Source: an uncultured Clostridia bacterium (lineage in GTDB: Bacteria > Bacillota > Clostridia > Oscillospirales > Oscillospiraceae). Taken from it: DNA of 5,408 nucleotides. The number at the start of each line of letters is the position of its first letter. Positions within the stretch are counted from its first letter, which is position 1. The stretch covers positions 1 to 5,408 of the forward strand of contig CALZAG010000104.1 in NCBI GenBank assembly GCA_945613045.1, in the 5' to 3' direction. The notes under the pieces were generated by a model that worked only from the letters and a program-made list of their open reading frames with translations, made no database searches and was not told the origin of the DNA. The translations under genes were made by a program, and so were the position numbers. Below are positions 1 to 5,281 of the stretch, one piece after another.

Positions 1-8
1 AAAAAGTG

Positions 9-37
9 TTGCATTAGCCTATAAGGTATGATATATT
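9..37 (+). promoter_or_regulatory. Candidate sigma-A promoter P1 for the structured RNA / thioesterase leader
   Basis: TTGCAT at 9-14 and TATATT at 32-37 are separated by 17 bases. The -10 matches the consensus at five of six positions; the -35 matches only at TTG. The predicted start, seven bases past the -10, is about 44, a few bases before the foldable RNA begins at 51. The surrounding DNA is AT-rich. This could drive a free small RNA or a leader of about 170 nt for the downstream operon. Confidence 0.5.
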
Positions 38-44
38 GTTAACG

Positions 45-150
45 ATATTTGGAGTCGCGTACCCCCCGTGACCCTGCTCCCGTGGTGTAAAAAGCCTCGG
101 GAGCTTTGCTTTTCTGCAAGAGGGGTCTGCCGAGCGGGGCTTGCTACTCA
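45..150 (+). ncRNA. Candidate structured RNA (small RNA or cis-leader), family unknown
   Basis: This GC-rich segment sits in an AT-rich gap and folds by eye into a branched structure. The closing stem pairs 52-55 with 146-149, 57-59 with 142-144 and 62-65 with 136-139, separated by small symmetric mismatches. Inside it, GACCC (70-74) pairs with GGGTC (123-127). That helix encloses two hairpins: GCTCCCG (76-82) with CGGGAGC (98-104) around a 15-base loop, and TTTGC (105-109) with GCAAG (116-120) around a 6-base loop. I find no sizeable reading frame with a ribosome site here. I do not recognise the signature bases of SRP RNA, tmRNA, RNase P RNA, T-box, TPP, FMN, SAM, cobalamin, c-di-GMP or fluoride RNAs. 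The fold is branched, unlike the single long hairpin of 6S RNA. No canonical intrinsic terminator follows, so it may be a 5' leader rather than a separate transcript. The ends are approximate. Confidence 0.5.
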
Positions 151-169
151 ATGCGTTGTGTGGTAAAAT
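141..169 (+). promoter_or_regulatory. Candidate extended -10 promoter P2 for the thioesterase operon
   Basis: TTGCTA at 141-146 and TAAAAT at 164-169 lie 17 bases apart, and TGG at 161-163 gives an extended -10 (TGn before the hexamer). The predicted start is about 176, leaving a leader of about 38 nt before the ATG at 214. The -35 overlaps the 3' arm of the closing stem of the structured RNA, so the same bases would serve as stem in the P1 transcript and promoter in DNA. Confidence 0.5.
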
Positions 170-213
170 ATTTTTAAATAAATCAGAAGCTTTAAGAACA
201 AGGAGAATATATA

Positions 214-603
214 ATGGAAATCGGCATAAAAGGTAAAGTCGAAACTGTTGTAAATGAAGCAAACACCGCTAAATTCGTGGGCAGCGGTTCGCTGGACGTG
301 TTCGCCACTCCCAACATGGTCGGGCTCATGGAGCAGGCGGCGCAGATGTCGGTCGCGCCTTATCTCGAGGAAGGGCAGGGCACAGTCGGTACCAGACTCG
401 ACATCAGCCACGATGCGGCGACACCTCTTGGCATGAAGGTCTGGGCGGAGAGCGAGCTTATCGAGATCGACCGCCGCAGGCTGGTGTTCGAGGTCAAGGC
501 GTATGACGAGTGCGGCCTCATAGGCCAGGGCAGACACGAGCGTTTTATCATAGCCAATGAGAAATTTCTGGCCAAGGTCAACGAAAAGAGTGCGAAGAAA
601 TGA
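214..603 (+). CDS. FlK-like hotdog-fold thioesterase
   Basis: A 129-residue protein closely resembling fluoroacetyl-CoA thioesterase FlK of Streptomyces cattleya (about 139 residues), a dimeric cytoplasmic hotdog enzyme that hydrolyses an acyl-CoA thioester. The FlK catalytic set is present at the same spacing, offset by ten residues: Thr32 and Glu40 in the FATPNMVGLMEQAA segment, His66 in the DISHDAATP segment, and Arg110 in the GRHERFII strand (Thr42, Glu50, His76 and Arg120 in FlK). The conserved APYLEEG and ATPLGM stretches also align. The start is set by AAGGAG at 200-205, eight bases before ATG. The stop overlaps the next gene's start (ATGA), so the two are probably co-translated. Family membership is strong. 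The substrate is unknown: most FlK-like proteins outside fluoroacetate producers are uncharacterised, and nothing else here points to organofluorine metabolism. Confidence 0.88.
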   Translation: MEIGIKGKVETVVNEANTAKFVGSGSLDVFATPNMVGLMEQAAQMSVAPYLEEGQGTVGTRLDISHDAATPLGMKVWAESELIEIDRRRLVFEVKAYDECGLIGQGRHERFIIANEKFLAKVNEKSAKK

Positions 604-1307
604 AAAAATTCATTGTTCTGATAGGTAACTACGGCTCCGGAAAGACCGAGATAGCCATAAACCTTGCGGTGAACTCCGCAAACAAGGGACTGAACACCCT
701 CGTGATCGACCTTGACAAGGTAAACGACTATTTTCGTATGTCCGACCGCGTGGACGTGCTCAAGGAGAATAAGGTAAATCTCGTATCCCCCACCTTCGCG
801 GGGCAGGGCGTCACGCCCAGCAATATGTCAGCCGCGGTGGCCTCGGCCTTCGCGGGCGACTGGGATCTGTGCGTTTTCGACGTCGGCGGCGACGCGGCGG
901 GAGCCATGTCGCTCGGCCGCTATCATCCGGATTTCGCGGCATTGGAGCCGGGTCAGCTCGAGGTCTACGACATCGTCAACGTATTCCGCCCCATGTCCGA
1001 GAGTCCTGAGAAAATAATAAAGCTCAAGGAGGAGATGGAGGGCTTTGCCCGCCTTAAGGTCACGGGCTTTGTGAATAACTCAAACCTTCTCAACTATGCC
1101 AGTGCCGACGATATCCGTCAGGGCTATGAGGTGCTGCGCGAGACGAGCATAATGACCGGCATCCCCGTTGCCCACACCACGGGCAGGAAATGCTTTGTGG
1201 AGGAGTTCCTGCGCGATGAGCGTGACACGAAGTATATCGGCGAGCCGATAGGGCTTGAGACCTATATGCACAGGTCTTGGGAGGCCTTCACCACGATGGG
1301 ACTTTGA
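600..1307 (+). CDS. P-loop ATPase (SIMIBI/CobQ-ParA-like), function unknown
   Basis: A soluble 235-residue nucleotide-binding protein. The Walker A motif is GNYGSGKT at residues 9-16, followed by a long helix. Strand TLVIDLDKVND (33-43) occupies the place of the second conserved Asp strand, and a hydrophobic strand ending in Asp (WDLCVFDVGGD, 88-98) is the likely Walker B/switch region. TGFVNNSNL (155-163) resembles the strand-plus-Asn base-recognition segment of MinD/CobQ-like proteins. The signature lysine of the deviant ParA/MinD Walker A (KGGxGK) is absent, so a plasmid or division partition role is not supported. The start ATG overlaps the thioesterase stop in ATGA; the upstream ribosome site is weak, which suggests translational coupling. 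A terminator follows directly, so this is the last gene of the operon. Its task with the thioesterase is unknown; a maturation or energising ATPase for an acyl-CoA or 2-oxoacid enzyme is only a guess. Confidence 0.75.
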   Translation: MKKFIVLIGNYGSGKTEIAINLAVNSANKGLNTLVIDLDKVNDYFRMSDRVDVLKENKVNLVSPTFAGQGVTPSNMSAAVASAFAGDWDLCVFDVGGDAAGAMSLGRYHPDFAALEPGQLEVYDIVNVFRPMSESPEKIIKLKEEMEGFARLKVTGFVNNSNLLNYASADDIRQGYEVLRETSIMTGIPVAHTTGRKCFVEEFLRDERDTKYIGEPIGLETYMHRSWEAFTTMGL

Positions 1308-1312
1308 AAACG

Positions 1313-1353
1313 AAAAACCGCCCGACTGCTAATTAAGCAGTCGGACGTTTTTT
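1313..1353. terminator. Bidirectional intrinsic terminator between convergent operons
   Basis: The perfect nine-pair stem CCGACTGCT (1322-1330) and AGCAGTCGG (1336-1344) encloses an AATTA loop. It is followed by a T run at 1348-1353 for + strand transcripts and preceded by an A run at 1313-1317 that gives a U run on minus-strand transcripts. It lies six bases past the ATPase stop, and its T tract runs into the stop codon of the DUF4037 gene, so one hairpin can end both operons. Confidence 0.9.
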
Positions 1354-2275
1354 ACCCTTCCATTATGTGCAGGGCGCGTATCTGCGCGTTTTCAATGTGG
1401 CTTTGAACATCAAAGGCGTGCTTTTCGAGGTAATCCCAGCTCCCGCAGGTGAGCCTCTGGGCTCTGAGCTCCTTGACCGTTTCGGCGCAGATGTCCTCAA
1501 TTACGGCGGCCTTGAGCTTTTGTCCTCCGGCGTCGTTATCGGCGGTGAGGAGAAATTCAAGGGCCTCGGCGAGCTGACCGAGCCTCGGAAGATCGCGCAT
1601 ACCGCGCAGCAGCCACTTGTAATACGGCGCGTGGGCGCGGTTTAAAAGGTACACCGCTTCAGCGGCGTTTCTGACAAACTCGTCCAGAGCAAGAACGGCG
1701 GCGCCCTCCTCGCCGTGCCTGAGGCAGCGCGAGTAGTTGTACTGTCCGGCCTGAGCCATGAATATGAGCCGCGAAGCCAGCTTTTTGCGCCGAACATCCT
1801 CGGGCATACCGCTCTTTATGGCGTCGCGGATACGGGAAAACTCACCGAGGTCATCGCGGAATACATCGCCGTTTGAGGCCTCGGCAAGGGCGTGAGAGGG
1901 CAGATACAGCCAGTCCTGCCAGGTCTCGGGCGCTTTGCCGGTGCCTGTATAGGGCCTGTAAAAATCGCTTATGCGCATGACCCCAACGCCGGATGTGCCG
2001 AGAACGGAGGCCTCTCCGCCGGCTTTCCCGCATAAAGCGCGGTATTCCCGGGCGAGCCTGACGCCGATGGCGGCGTCGTCGGAGTCCGTCAGCCAGAGGC
2101 AGAAGCCGGGTTCAAAGTCGTGGTCGCGGGAGAGCTCATCGTCAAAGCCGAAGCACTGTGAGCCGCGCCCGGCAAGCCCCACGGCGATGCGGCCCTCATA
2201 TTGGGGGAATTTTTCTCTTATCATTGCCGCGCCCTTTTCGAAATAAAGGCTGCGGGCAAGTTCAAATCCTTTCAT
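1352..2275 (-). CDS. DUF4037 protein, nucleotidyltransferase fold
   Basis: A 307-residue soluble protein. The N-terminal part carries the DUF4037 hallmark: GRGSQCFGFDDE followed by SRDHDFEPGF (residues 36-58). This matches the nucleotidyltransferase-fold pattern of a Gly-Ser turn (G38-S39) followed by two metal-binding Asp in DxD (D51, D53). The C-terminal half is helical, with EAVYLLNRAHAPYYKW (206-221), reminiscent of the helical partner domain of KNTase/MNT-like enzymes. If active it would transfer a nucleotide to a small molecule or protein; the substrate is unknown. The start ATG lies inside the end of the TPR gene (14-base overlap), with only a weak GGATGAG ribosome site, which suggests coupled translation. 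The gene ends at the shared terminator. The family call is firm; catalytic activity is inferred from motifs. Confidence 0.85.
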   Translation of the reverse strand: MKGFELARSLYFEKGAAMIREKFPQYEGRIAVGLAGRGSQCFGFDDELSRDHDFEPGFCLWLTDSDDAAIGVRLAREYRALCGKAGGEASVLGTSGVGVMRISDFYRPYTGTGKAPETWQDWLYLPSHALAEASNGDVFRDDLGEFSRIRDAIKSGMPEDVRRKKLASRLIFMAQAGQYNYSRCLRHGEEGAAVLALDEFVRNAAEAVYLLNRAHAPYYKWLLRGMRDLPRLGQLAEALEFLLTADNDAGGQKLKAAVIEDICAETVKELRAQRLTCGSWDYLEKHAFDVQSHIENAQIRALHIMEG

Positions 2276-3083
2276 TTATCTCATCCAATCTTTTTTTAAG
2301 AGCCTGCGCGTACACGAAAAAGCCGAAGTGCTCAAAAGTGGGCAGGCATTTTGAGATGGTAAAGGCGTGGTAGCCGTCGAGGGGAAGTCCCGATTCCGTG
2401 AGACTGAGCCACGCATCGTCGAGCATGTTTTCTATTTTGTCCTCCCGCCCCATGAGCTCGCAGAGCTCTGCCATGTTGCAGTAGGTCACCGCGACCTCGT
2501 TATCGCCGCCCCTGCAGCGGCGCATTATGGAGACGGCCTTCAGGTAATACTGCTCGGCTGTCTCATACTCGCCGATGTCCTGATACGCCAGCGCCATGTT
2601 GTTGAACAGTCCGCCGAAGCGGTAGTCGAGGGGGTCGAGATGCTCTGAGTATACGCGCGAGACCTGAACGAAAAGGGGAACGGCCTCGTCCGACCTGCCG
2701 AGAAACTTCAGAGTGGTAGCGGCGTTGAGCATGACGGTCGCGCCGGACACTGTGCCGCCCATGCGGTGAAGGCGTATAAGCTCCAGCCCGCGGTCGACGG
2801 CGGCCTTGGCGGCGGCTTTGTCACCTGTGCGCCGATGCAGGCCCATGAGCTCGCTCTGTATCGAAAGCTCCGAGCGCCAGTCTCCGGCTGAAAAAACCCT
2901 GTCGCGCCAATAATTCAGATGACCGACAGCCTCGTCGTAATGTCCACTGTTCAGAAACGCATCCAGAATCGCCGTGACTTCCTTTATGTCCGCGGCCACG
3001 GGGCATGGGGCGGAGTCGGGTCTTCCGGAATAGTCGGAGCAGTCAAAACAGCAGCTCGGTTCGGAGTAATCACGCTTGTCCAT
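2262..3083 (-). CDS. Tetratricopeptide-repeat (TPR) protein
   Basis: A 273-residue soluble helical-repeat protein and first gene of the two-gene operon with DUF4037. Three TPR-like helix pairs are visible at about 117-150 (GATVMLNAATTLKFLGRSDE onward), 158-190 (GLFNNMALAYQDIGEYETAE onward, the clearest) and 198-230, with more degenerate helices at 33-105. The N-terminus has four cysteines close together (C11, C12, C15, C27) and no signal peptide, so a metal site is possible but unproven. The start is set by GAGGTGA at 3088-3094, ahead of ATG. TPR arrays act as protein-binding scaffolds. The overlap with DUF4037 suggests that protein is a partner or client. I see no convincing minus-strand promoter in the 107-base divergent gap. 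Confidence 0.82.
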   Translation of the reverse strand: MDKRDYSEPSCCFDCSDYSGRPDSAPCPVAADIKEVTAILDAFLNSGHYDEAVGHLNYWRDRVFSAGDWRSELSIQSELMGLHRRTGDKAAAKAAVDRGLELIRLHRMGGTVSGATVMLNAATTLKFLGRSDEAVPLFVQVSRVYSEHLDPLDYRFGGLFNNMALAYQDIGEYETAEQYYLKAVSIMRRCRGGDNEVAVTYCNMAELCELMGREDKIENMLDDAWLSLTESGLPLDGYHAFTISKCLPTFEHFGFFVYAQALKKRLDEINERI

Positions 3084-3106
3084 ACTATCACCTCAAATTA
3101 ATATTA

Positions 3107-3132
3107 CCACCGACAGCGAAAGTTGCCGGTGG
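3107..3132. other. Hairpin with GNRA-type tetraloop in the divergent gap
   Basis: CCACCG (3107-3112) pairs with CGGTGG (3127-3132). After one A/C mismatch, CAGC (3114-3117) pairs with GTTG (3122-3125) using one G-U. The loop is GAAA when read on the + strand. A stable C(GAAA)G cap suggests a + strand RNA, yet the predicted + promoter lies downstream of it. On the minus strand it would fall in the leader of the TPR gene with a TTTC loop. No T run follows, so it is not an ordinary terminator. GTGG (3129-3132) could instead pair with CCAC (3139-3142). It may be an operator or an mRNA-leader element. Confidence 0.45.
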
Positions 3133-3155
3133 CAGATACCACAGAATGTATGCTC

Positions 3156-3184
3156 TTGATAATTTGCGGCTCACGGGATATGAT
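3156..3184 (+). promoter_or_regulatory. Sigma-A promoter for the lysoplasmalogenase gene
   Basis: TTGATA at 3156-3161 and TATGAT at 3179-3184 are separated by exactly 17 bases; each hexamer matches the consensus at five of six positions. The predicted transcription start, seven bases after the -10, is 3191, which is the A of the likely start codon. This implies a leaderless or nearly leaderless mRNA. Confidence 0.65.
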
Positions 3185-3190
3185 ATGACC

Positions 3191-3820
3191 ATGGAAAAAC
3201 GGTATGTGAAAATCTTTATAGCCGTACAGGCGCTGCTTTACGTGTCGTTTCTGTGGCTCGACATGAGCGGCGCGGGTGGCAGCAGGTGGATAAAGTATGC
3301 GTCAATCGTCCTGTGCCTCGGCTTTTCAGCGCTCTTGAGCGCAAGGGGCGGGGAAGGGCTCGTGACGGCCGCGATGGGCTTCACTCTTGCAGCAGATACC
3401 TTTCTTCTGATTTTGGATACGGCTTATGCCGCGGGCGTGGCGCTTTTCTGCGCGGTGCAGGCGCTGTACTTTGTCCGTATTTACAGGGCAAACGGCCGAC
3501 GCGCGGCGCTCCCTGCGCGGCTTGCGCTGCTTTTGGCCGCCGTCGCCGCCCTGTGGATGCTGGATATGCTCAGCCCGCTGAACCTGCTGGCGGCTCTGTA
3601 TTTTACGGCCTTCGTGTGCAACGCGGCGCAGAGCCTGAGCATTAAAAACGCCCTGTTTTCAGCGGGACTCATCCTGTTTTTGTGCTGTGATATATGCGTG
3701 GGCGTCCACAACGTTCCGGAGCTTTTCTCCGCGGGCCTGCGCAGCTTTGCCGATATCGGCATGTGGTTGTTTTATCTGCCGGCGCAGGTGCTCATAACGC
3801 TCTCGGGGAGGAAGAACTAA
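3191..3820 (+). CDS. Lysoplasmalogenase family membrane protein (YhhN/TMEM86-like)
   Basis: A 209-residue, very hydrophobic polytopic protein of YhhN type. The family's two acidic membrane motifs are visible: GFTLAADTFLLI (residues 63-74, D69) and GLILFLCCDICVG (159-171, D167). A terminal FYLPAQVLI segment (194-202) matches the usual YxxAQ ending. Six to eight membrane spans are likely. YhhN/TMEM86 enzymes hydrolyse the vinyl-ether bond of lysoplasmalogens to an aldehyde and a glycerophospho-headgroup, which fits anaerobes whose membranes contain plasmalogens. The frame stays open upstream to about 3005, but that stretch is antisense to the TPR start and has no ribosome site. ATG 3191 coincides with the predicted transcription start; ATG 3185 is the alternative. 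Neither has a Shine-Dalgarno site. The stop overlaps the stop of the facing XRE gene. Confidence 0.8.
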   Translation: MEKRYVKIFIAVQALLYVSFLWLDMSGAGGSRWIKYASIVLCLGFSALLSARGGEGLVTAAMGFTLAADTFLLILDTAYAAGVALFCAVQALYFVRIYRANGRRAALPARLALLLAAVAALWMLDMLSPLNLLAALYFTAFVCNAAQSLSIKNALFSAGLILFLCCDICVGVHNVPELFSAGLRSFADIGMWLFYLPAQVLITLSGRKN

Positions 3821-4488
3821 CGCCTGCCTTTGTTCAATGACAGCATGAGAATGTTCAAAAGTACGCTTATCGCCATAAACGCAAGCACGACCAGACAGAG
3901 CGCGGATATCGTGTCGTCGACGGCTGCCCAGTCTCCGGTCATCACATTTTGACAAATATCAAAAAACTGAGCGCTGACCGCCGCTCCCGCAAGCCCCATG
4001 CTTGCCAGCACGCTGCCCGAAGCTCCGCGAACGCTTCCGCGGGTGATGCGCCATACGGGGACCATCCATGCGGCCAGACCGAAAATTATGCTCACTGCCG
4101 GGAAGAGAAGGGCGGAGCCGTTTTGCAGAAGCAGGATAAGCAATATTGCCGCAACGAGCGCCGAAGCGAAAACGGCTCCGAAGCCGAGACCGCGGAGGAC
4201 AGCACCCGACGATTTTGAAATGCAGAGCGTGTCGGCGAGCAGCTGCTCGGCTGCCTGTGTACTGATGCTGCTCTCATTGCTTCGCTCAGACTGCATGAGC
4301 TCGACCAATGTCACGCCCAGAGCGTCCGCGAGGGCCTCGAGGTTTCCAATATCGGGAAGCCCCGCGCCGCGCTCCCACTTGCTTATAGTTTTATCCGAAA
4401 GGAAAAGCTTGGAGGCAAGCTCGGCCTGCGTCATACCCTTCTCTTTTCTTATTGAGGCGATAAACGCGCCCATTTTATTTGCATCCAT
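3817..4488 (-). CDS. XRE-family regulator with C-terminal membrane domain
   Basis: A 223-residue two-part protein. Residues 5-65 form a Cro/C1-type helix-turn-helix: IRKEKGMTQAELASKL, then the recognition helix around LSDKTISKWERGAGLPD, a pattern typical of clostridial XRE regulators. After a polar linker (66-97) come about four hydrophobic segments (near 100-122, 125-147, 157-177 and 192-216) and a basic tail (NKGRR), which predicts a membrane-anchored DNA-binding protein. ATG 4488 is chosen because AGGAGGTG (4495-4502) lies eight bases upstream; the longer GTG start at 4497 would sit on that ribosome site. The gene is divergent from DUF1461 across a 108-base gap, so self-regulation and control of that neighbour are plausible. 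The ligand or signal is unknown. Confidence 0.85.
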   Translation of the reverse strand: MDANKMGAFIASIRKEKGMTQAELASKLFLSDKTISKWERGAGLPDIGNLEALADALGVTLVELMQSERSNESSISTQAAEQLLADTLCISKSSGAVLRGLGFGAVFASALVAAILLILLLQNGSALLFPAVSIIFGLAAWMVPVWRITRGSVRGASGSVLASMGLAGAAVSAQFFDICQNVMTGDWAAVDDTISALCLVVLAFMAISVLLNILMLSLNKGRR

Positions 4489-4494
4489 AATATG

Positions 4495-4502
4495 CACCTC
4501 CT
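4495..4502 (-). promoter_or_regulatory. Strong ribosome binding site of the XRE gene
   Basis: The minus strand reads AGGAGGTG, a near-perfect anti-16S match, with eight bases between AGGAGG and ATG 4488. It overlaps the in-frame GTG at 4497-4495, which rules that codon out as the practical start. Confidence 0.85.
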
Positions 4503-4506
4503 GTGC

Positions 4507-4523
4507 TCAAGCATAGACCTTGA
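4507..4523. repeat. Short inverted repeat, candidate operator
   Basis: TCAAG (4507-4511) and CTTGA (4519-4523) form a perfect 5-base inverted repeat with a 7-base spacer, next to the XRE ribosome site and inside its predicted leader. The size and placement suit a dimeric XRE operator for autoregulation, but five-base arms can arise by chance. Confidence 0.3.
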
Positions 4524-4549
4524 CCGACGTCTGCGCAACCTACGCTCCG

Positions 4550-4576
4550 TTTACATGGCTTAAACCGCATTATATC
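4550..4576 (+). promoter_or_regulatory. Weak candidate promoter for the DUF1461 gene
   Basis: TTTACA at 4550-4555 is a good -35. TATATC at 4571-4576 is a partial -10, but only 15 bases separate them; TATCAA at 4573-4578 restores 17 bases with a poorer -10. The -10 region overlaps the opposing -10 of the XRE gene, so the two promoters could compete. Confidence 0.3.
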
Positions 4577-4597
4577 AAACATCGAGAGGAAAAAGAA
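4569..4597 (-). promoter_or_regulatory. Extended -10 promoter for the XRE gene
   Basis: On the minus strand, TATAAT (4574-4569) is a perfect -10 preceded by TGA (4577-4575), which makes an extended -10. The -35 position (4597-4592, TTCTTT) is poor, as is common for extended -10 promoters. The predicted start is about 4562, giving a leader of about 74 nt that contains the inverted repeat at 4507-4523. Confidence 0.55.
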
Positions 4598-5235
4598 TGA
4601 ACAAACTGCTTTCCGTTATTATGAGTATAGCGGTCGCGGCGGCGCTGCTGACCGGTTCGATTGCCGCGCCCATCTGCCTGAGGAGCTTCTATTATGCGCA
4701 CATCGGGCCACTGGGGCTCGAGGAGAAAAGCGGGCTGAGCGAAAATGAGATAAGGCAGGCCTACGACGAGGTGCTGGACTACTGCACCGGAAAAAGTGAT
4801 GAGTTCTCGGCGGGCGTGCTGCCTTTTTCCGCCGACGGCGCGGCGCACTTTGCCGACTGCCGCGAGCTGTTTATATTAGATTTTCGCGTTTTTGCCGTCA
4901 GCGCCGTACTTATCGTCGCCCTGACCATGTACAGGAGAAAGCGCGGCCTGCACAGATTTTTGGGACGCGGCCCCGCCTTCTGGGGAGCAGCGGGCATTGG
5001 CGGAGTCCTGTGCGTTGTCGGAGCTCTGGCGGCAGCGGATTTTGACCGTGCGTTCACGGTGTTCCACAGCGTTTTCTTCCCCGGCAAGGATAACTGGATA
5101 TTCGATCAGAGAACCGATCCCATCATAAGGCTCATGCCTGAGGAGTTTTTCCGCAACTGCGCGATACTTATTCTCGCACTGCTCATCTTGGCAGCCGCGG
5201 TCATAATGCTTGCCGATCTGAGAAAGAAAAAATAG
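4597..5235 (+). CDS. DUF1461 / TIGR01906 integral membrane protein
   Basis: A 212-residue membrane protein. The TIGR01906/DUF1461 signatures are clear in order: an N-terminal membrane segment (5-28); a GLSENEIRQAYDEVLDYC segment (46-63); PFSADGAAHFADCRELF (76-92), matching the FSxxGxxHFxD pattern; and FHSVFFPGKDNWIFDQRTDP (156-175) followed by MPEEFF. Further membrane segments lie near 95-112, 126-148 and 185-208, and the tail is basic (RKKK). The conserved polar blocks fall between spans and probably lie outside the cytoplasm. The start ATG has GAGAGGA (4584-4590) six bases upstream. The function of the family is not established. No terminator separates the gene from the tRNA promoter, so readthrough into the tRNA is possible. 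Its position facing the XRE regulator suggests it may be that regulator's target. Confidence 0.85.
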   Translation: MNKLLSVIMSIAVAAALLTGSIAAPICLRSFYYAHIGPLGLEEKSGLSENEIRQAYDEVLDYCTGKSDEFSAGVLPFSADGAAHFADCRELFILDFRVFAVSAVLIVALTMYRRKRGLHRFLGRGPAFWGAAGIGGVLCVVGALAAADFDRAFTVFHSVFFPGKDNWIFDQRTDPIIRLMPEEFFRNCAILILALLILAAAVIMLADLRKKK

Positions 5236-5246
5236 CCGAAAAATGC

Positions 5247-5275
5247 TTGACTTTACGCTTAAACTGAATTATAAT
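5247..5275 (+). promoter_or_regulatory. Near-consensus sigma-A promoter of tRNA-Ser
   Basis: TTGACT at 5247-5252 and a perfect TATAAT at 5270-5275 are separated by exactly 17 bases, with a GC-rich GGGC just after the -10. This is the strongest promoter match in the window and implies transcription from about 5282. Confidence 0.9.
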
Positions 5276-5281
5276 GGGCAA

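Noticed and set aside
54..61. The octamer GTCGCGTA, which also occurs in tRNA-Ser at 5322-5329, both within GGAG-led segments
   Set aside because: The match does not extend, and the RNA lacks any T arm or acceptor pairing of a tRNA; it is most simply chance.
45..150. Fluoride (crcB) riboswitch upstream of a FlK-like gene
   Set aside because: The idea is attractive by context, but the expected small pseudoknotted core and its conserved bases are not visible; the fold here is a larger branched structure.
45..175. 6S RNA or small SRP RNA
   Set aside because: The fold is branched rather than one long hairpin with a central bubble, and the conserved SRP core with its GGAA-type tetraloop region is absent.
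148..537. 129-codon minus-strand open frame over the thioesterase
   Set aside because: It is antisense to a well-supported enzyme gene, and its composition shows no family resemblance.
600..1307. ParA/MinD partition ATPase
   Set aside because: The Walker A is GNYGSGKT without the signature N-terminal lysine, and no ParB, centromere-like repeats or division genes are nearby.
1367..1645. 92-codon + strand open frame inside the DUF4037 gene
   Set aside because: It is a shadow frame opposite conserved DUF4037 coding sequence, and it begins just after a terminator with no promoter.
3005..3190. N-terminal extension of the lysoplasmalogenase frame
   Set aside because: It runs antisense through the start of the TPR gene, has no ribosome site, and lies upstream of the predicted transcription start.
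4489..4497. GTG start for the XRE gene three codons upstream
   Set aside because: The GTG is part of the AGGAGGTG ribosome site that is properly spaced for ATG 4488.
3998..4516. 172-codon + strand open frame
   Set aside because: It is a shadow antisense to the XRE gene, rich in Ser, Arg and Ala as expected from the opposite strand, with no ribosome site or recognisable domain.
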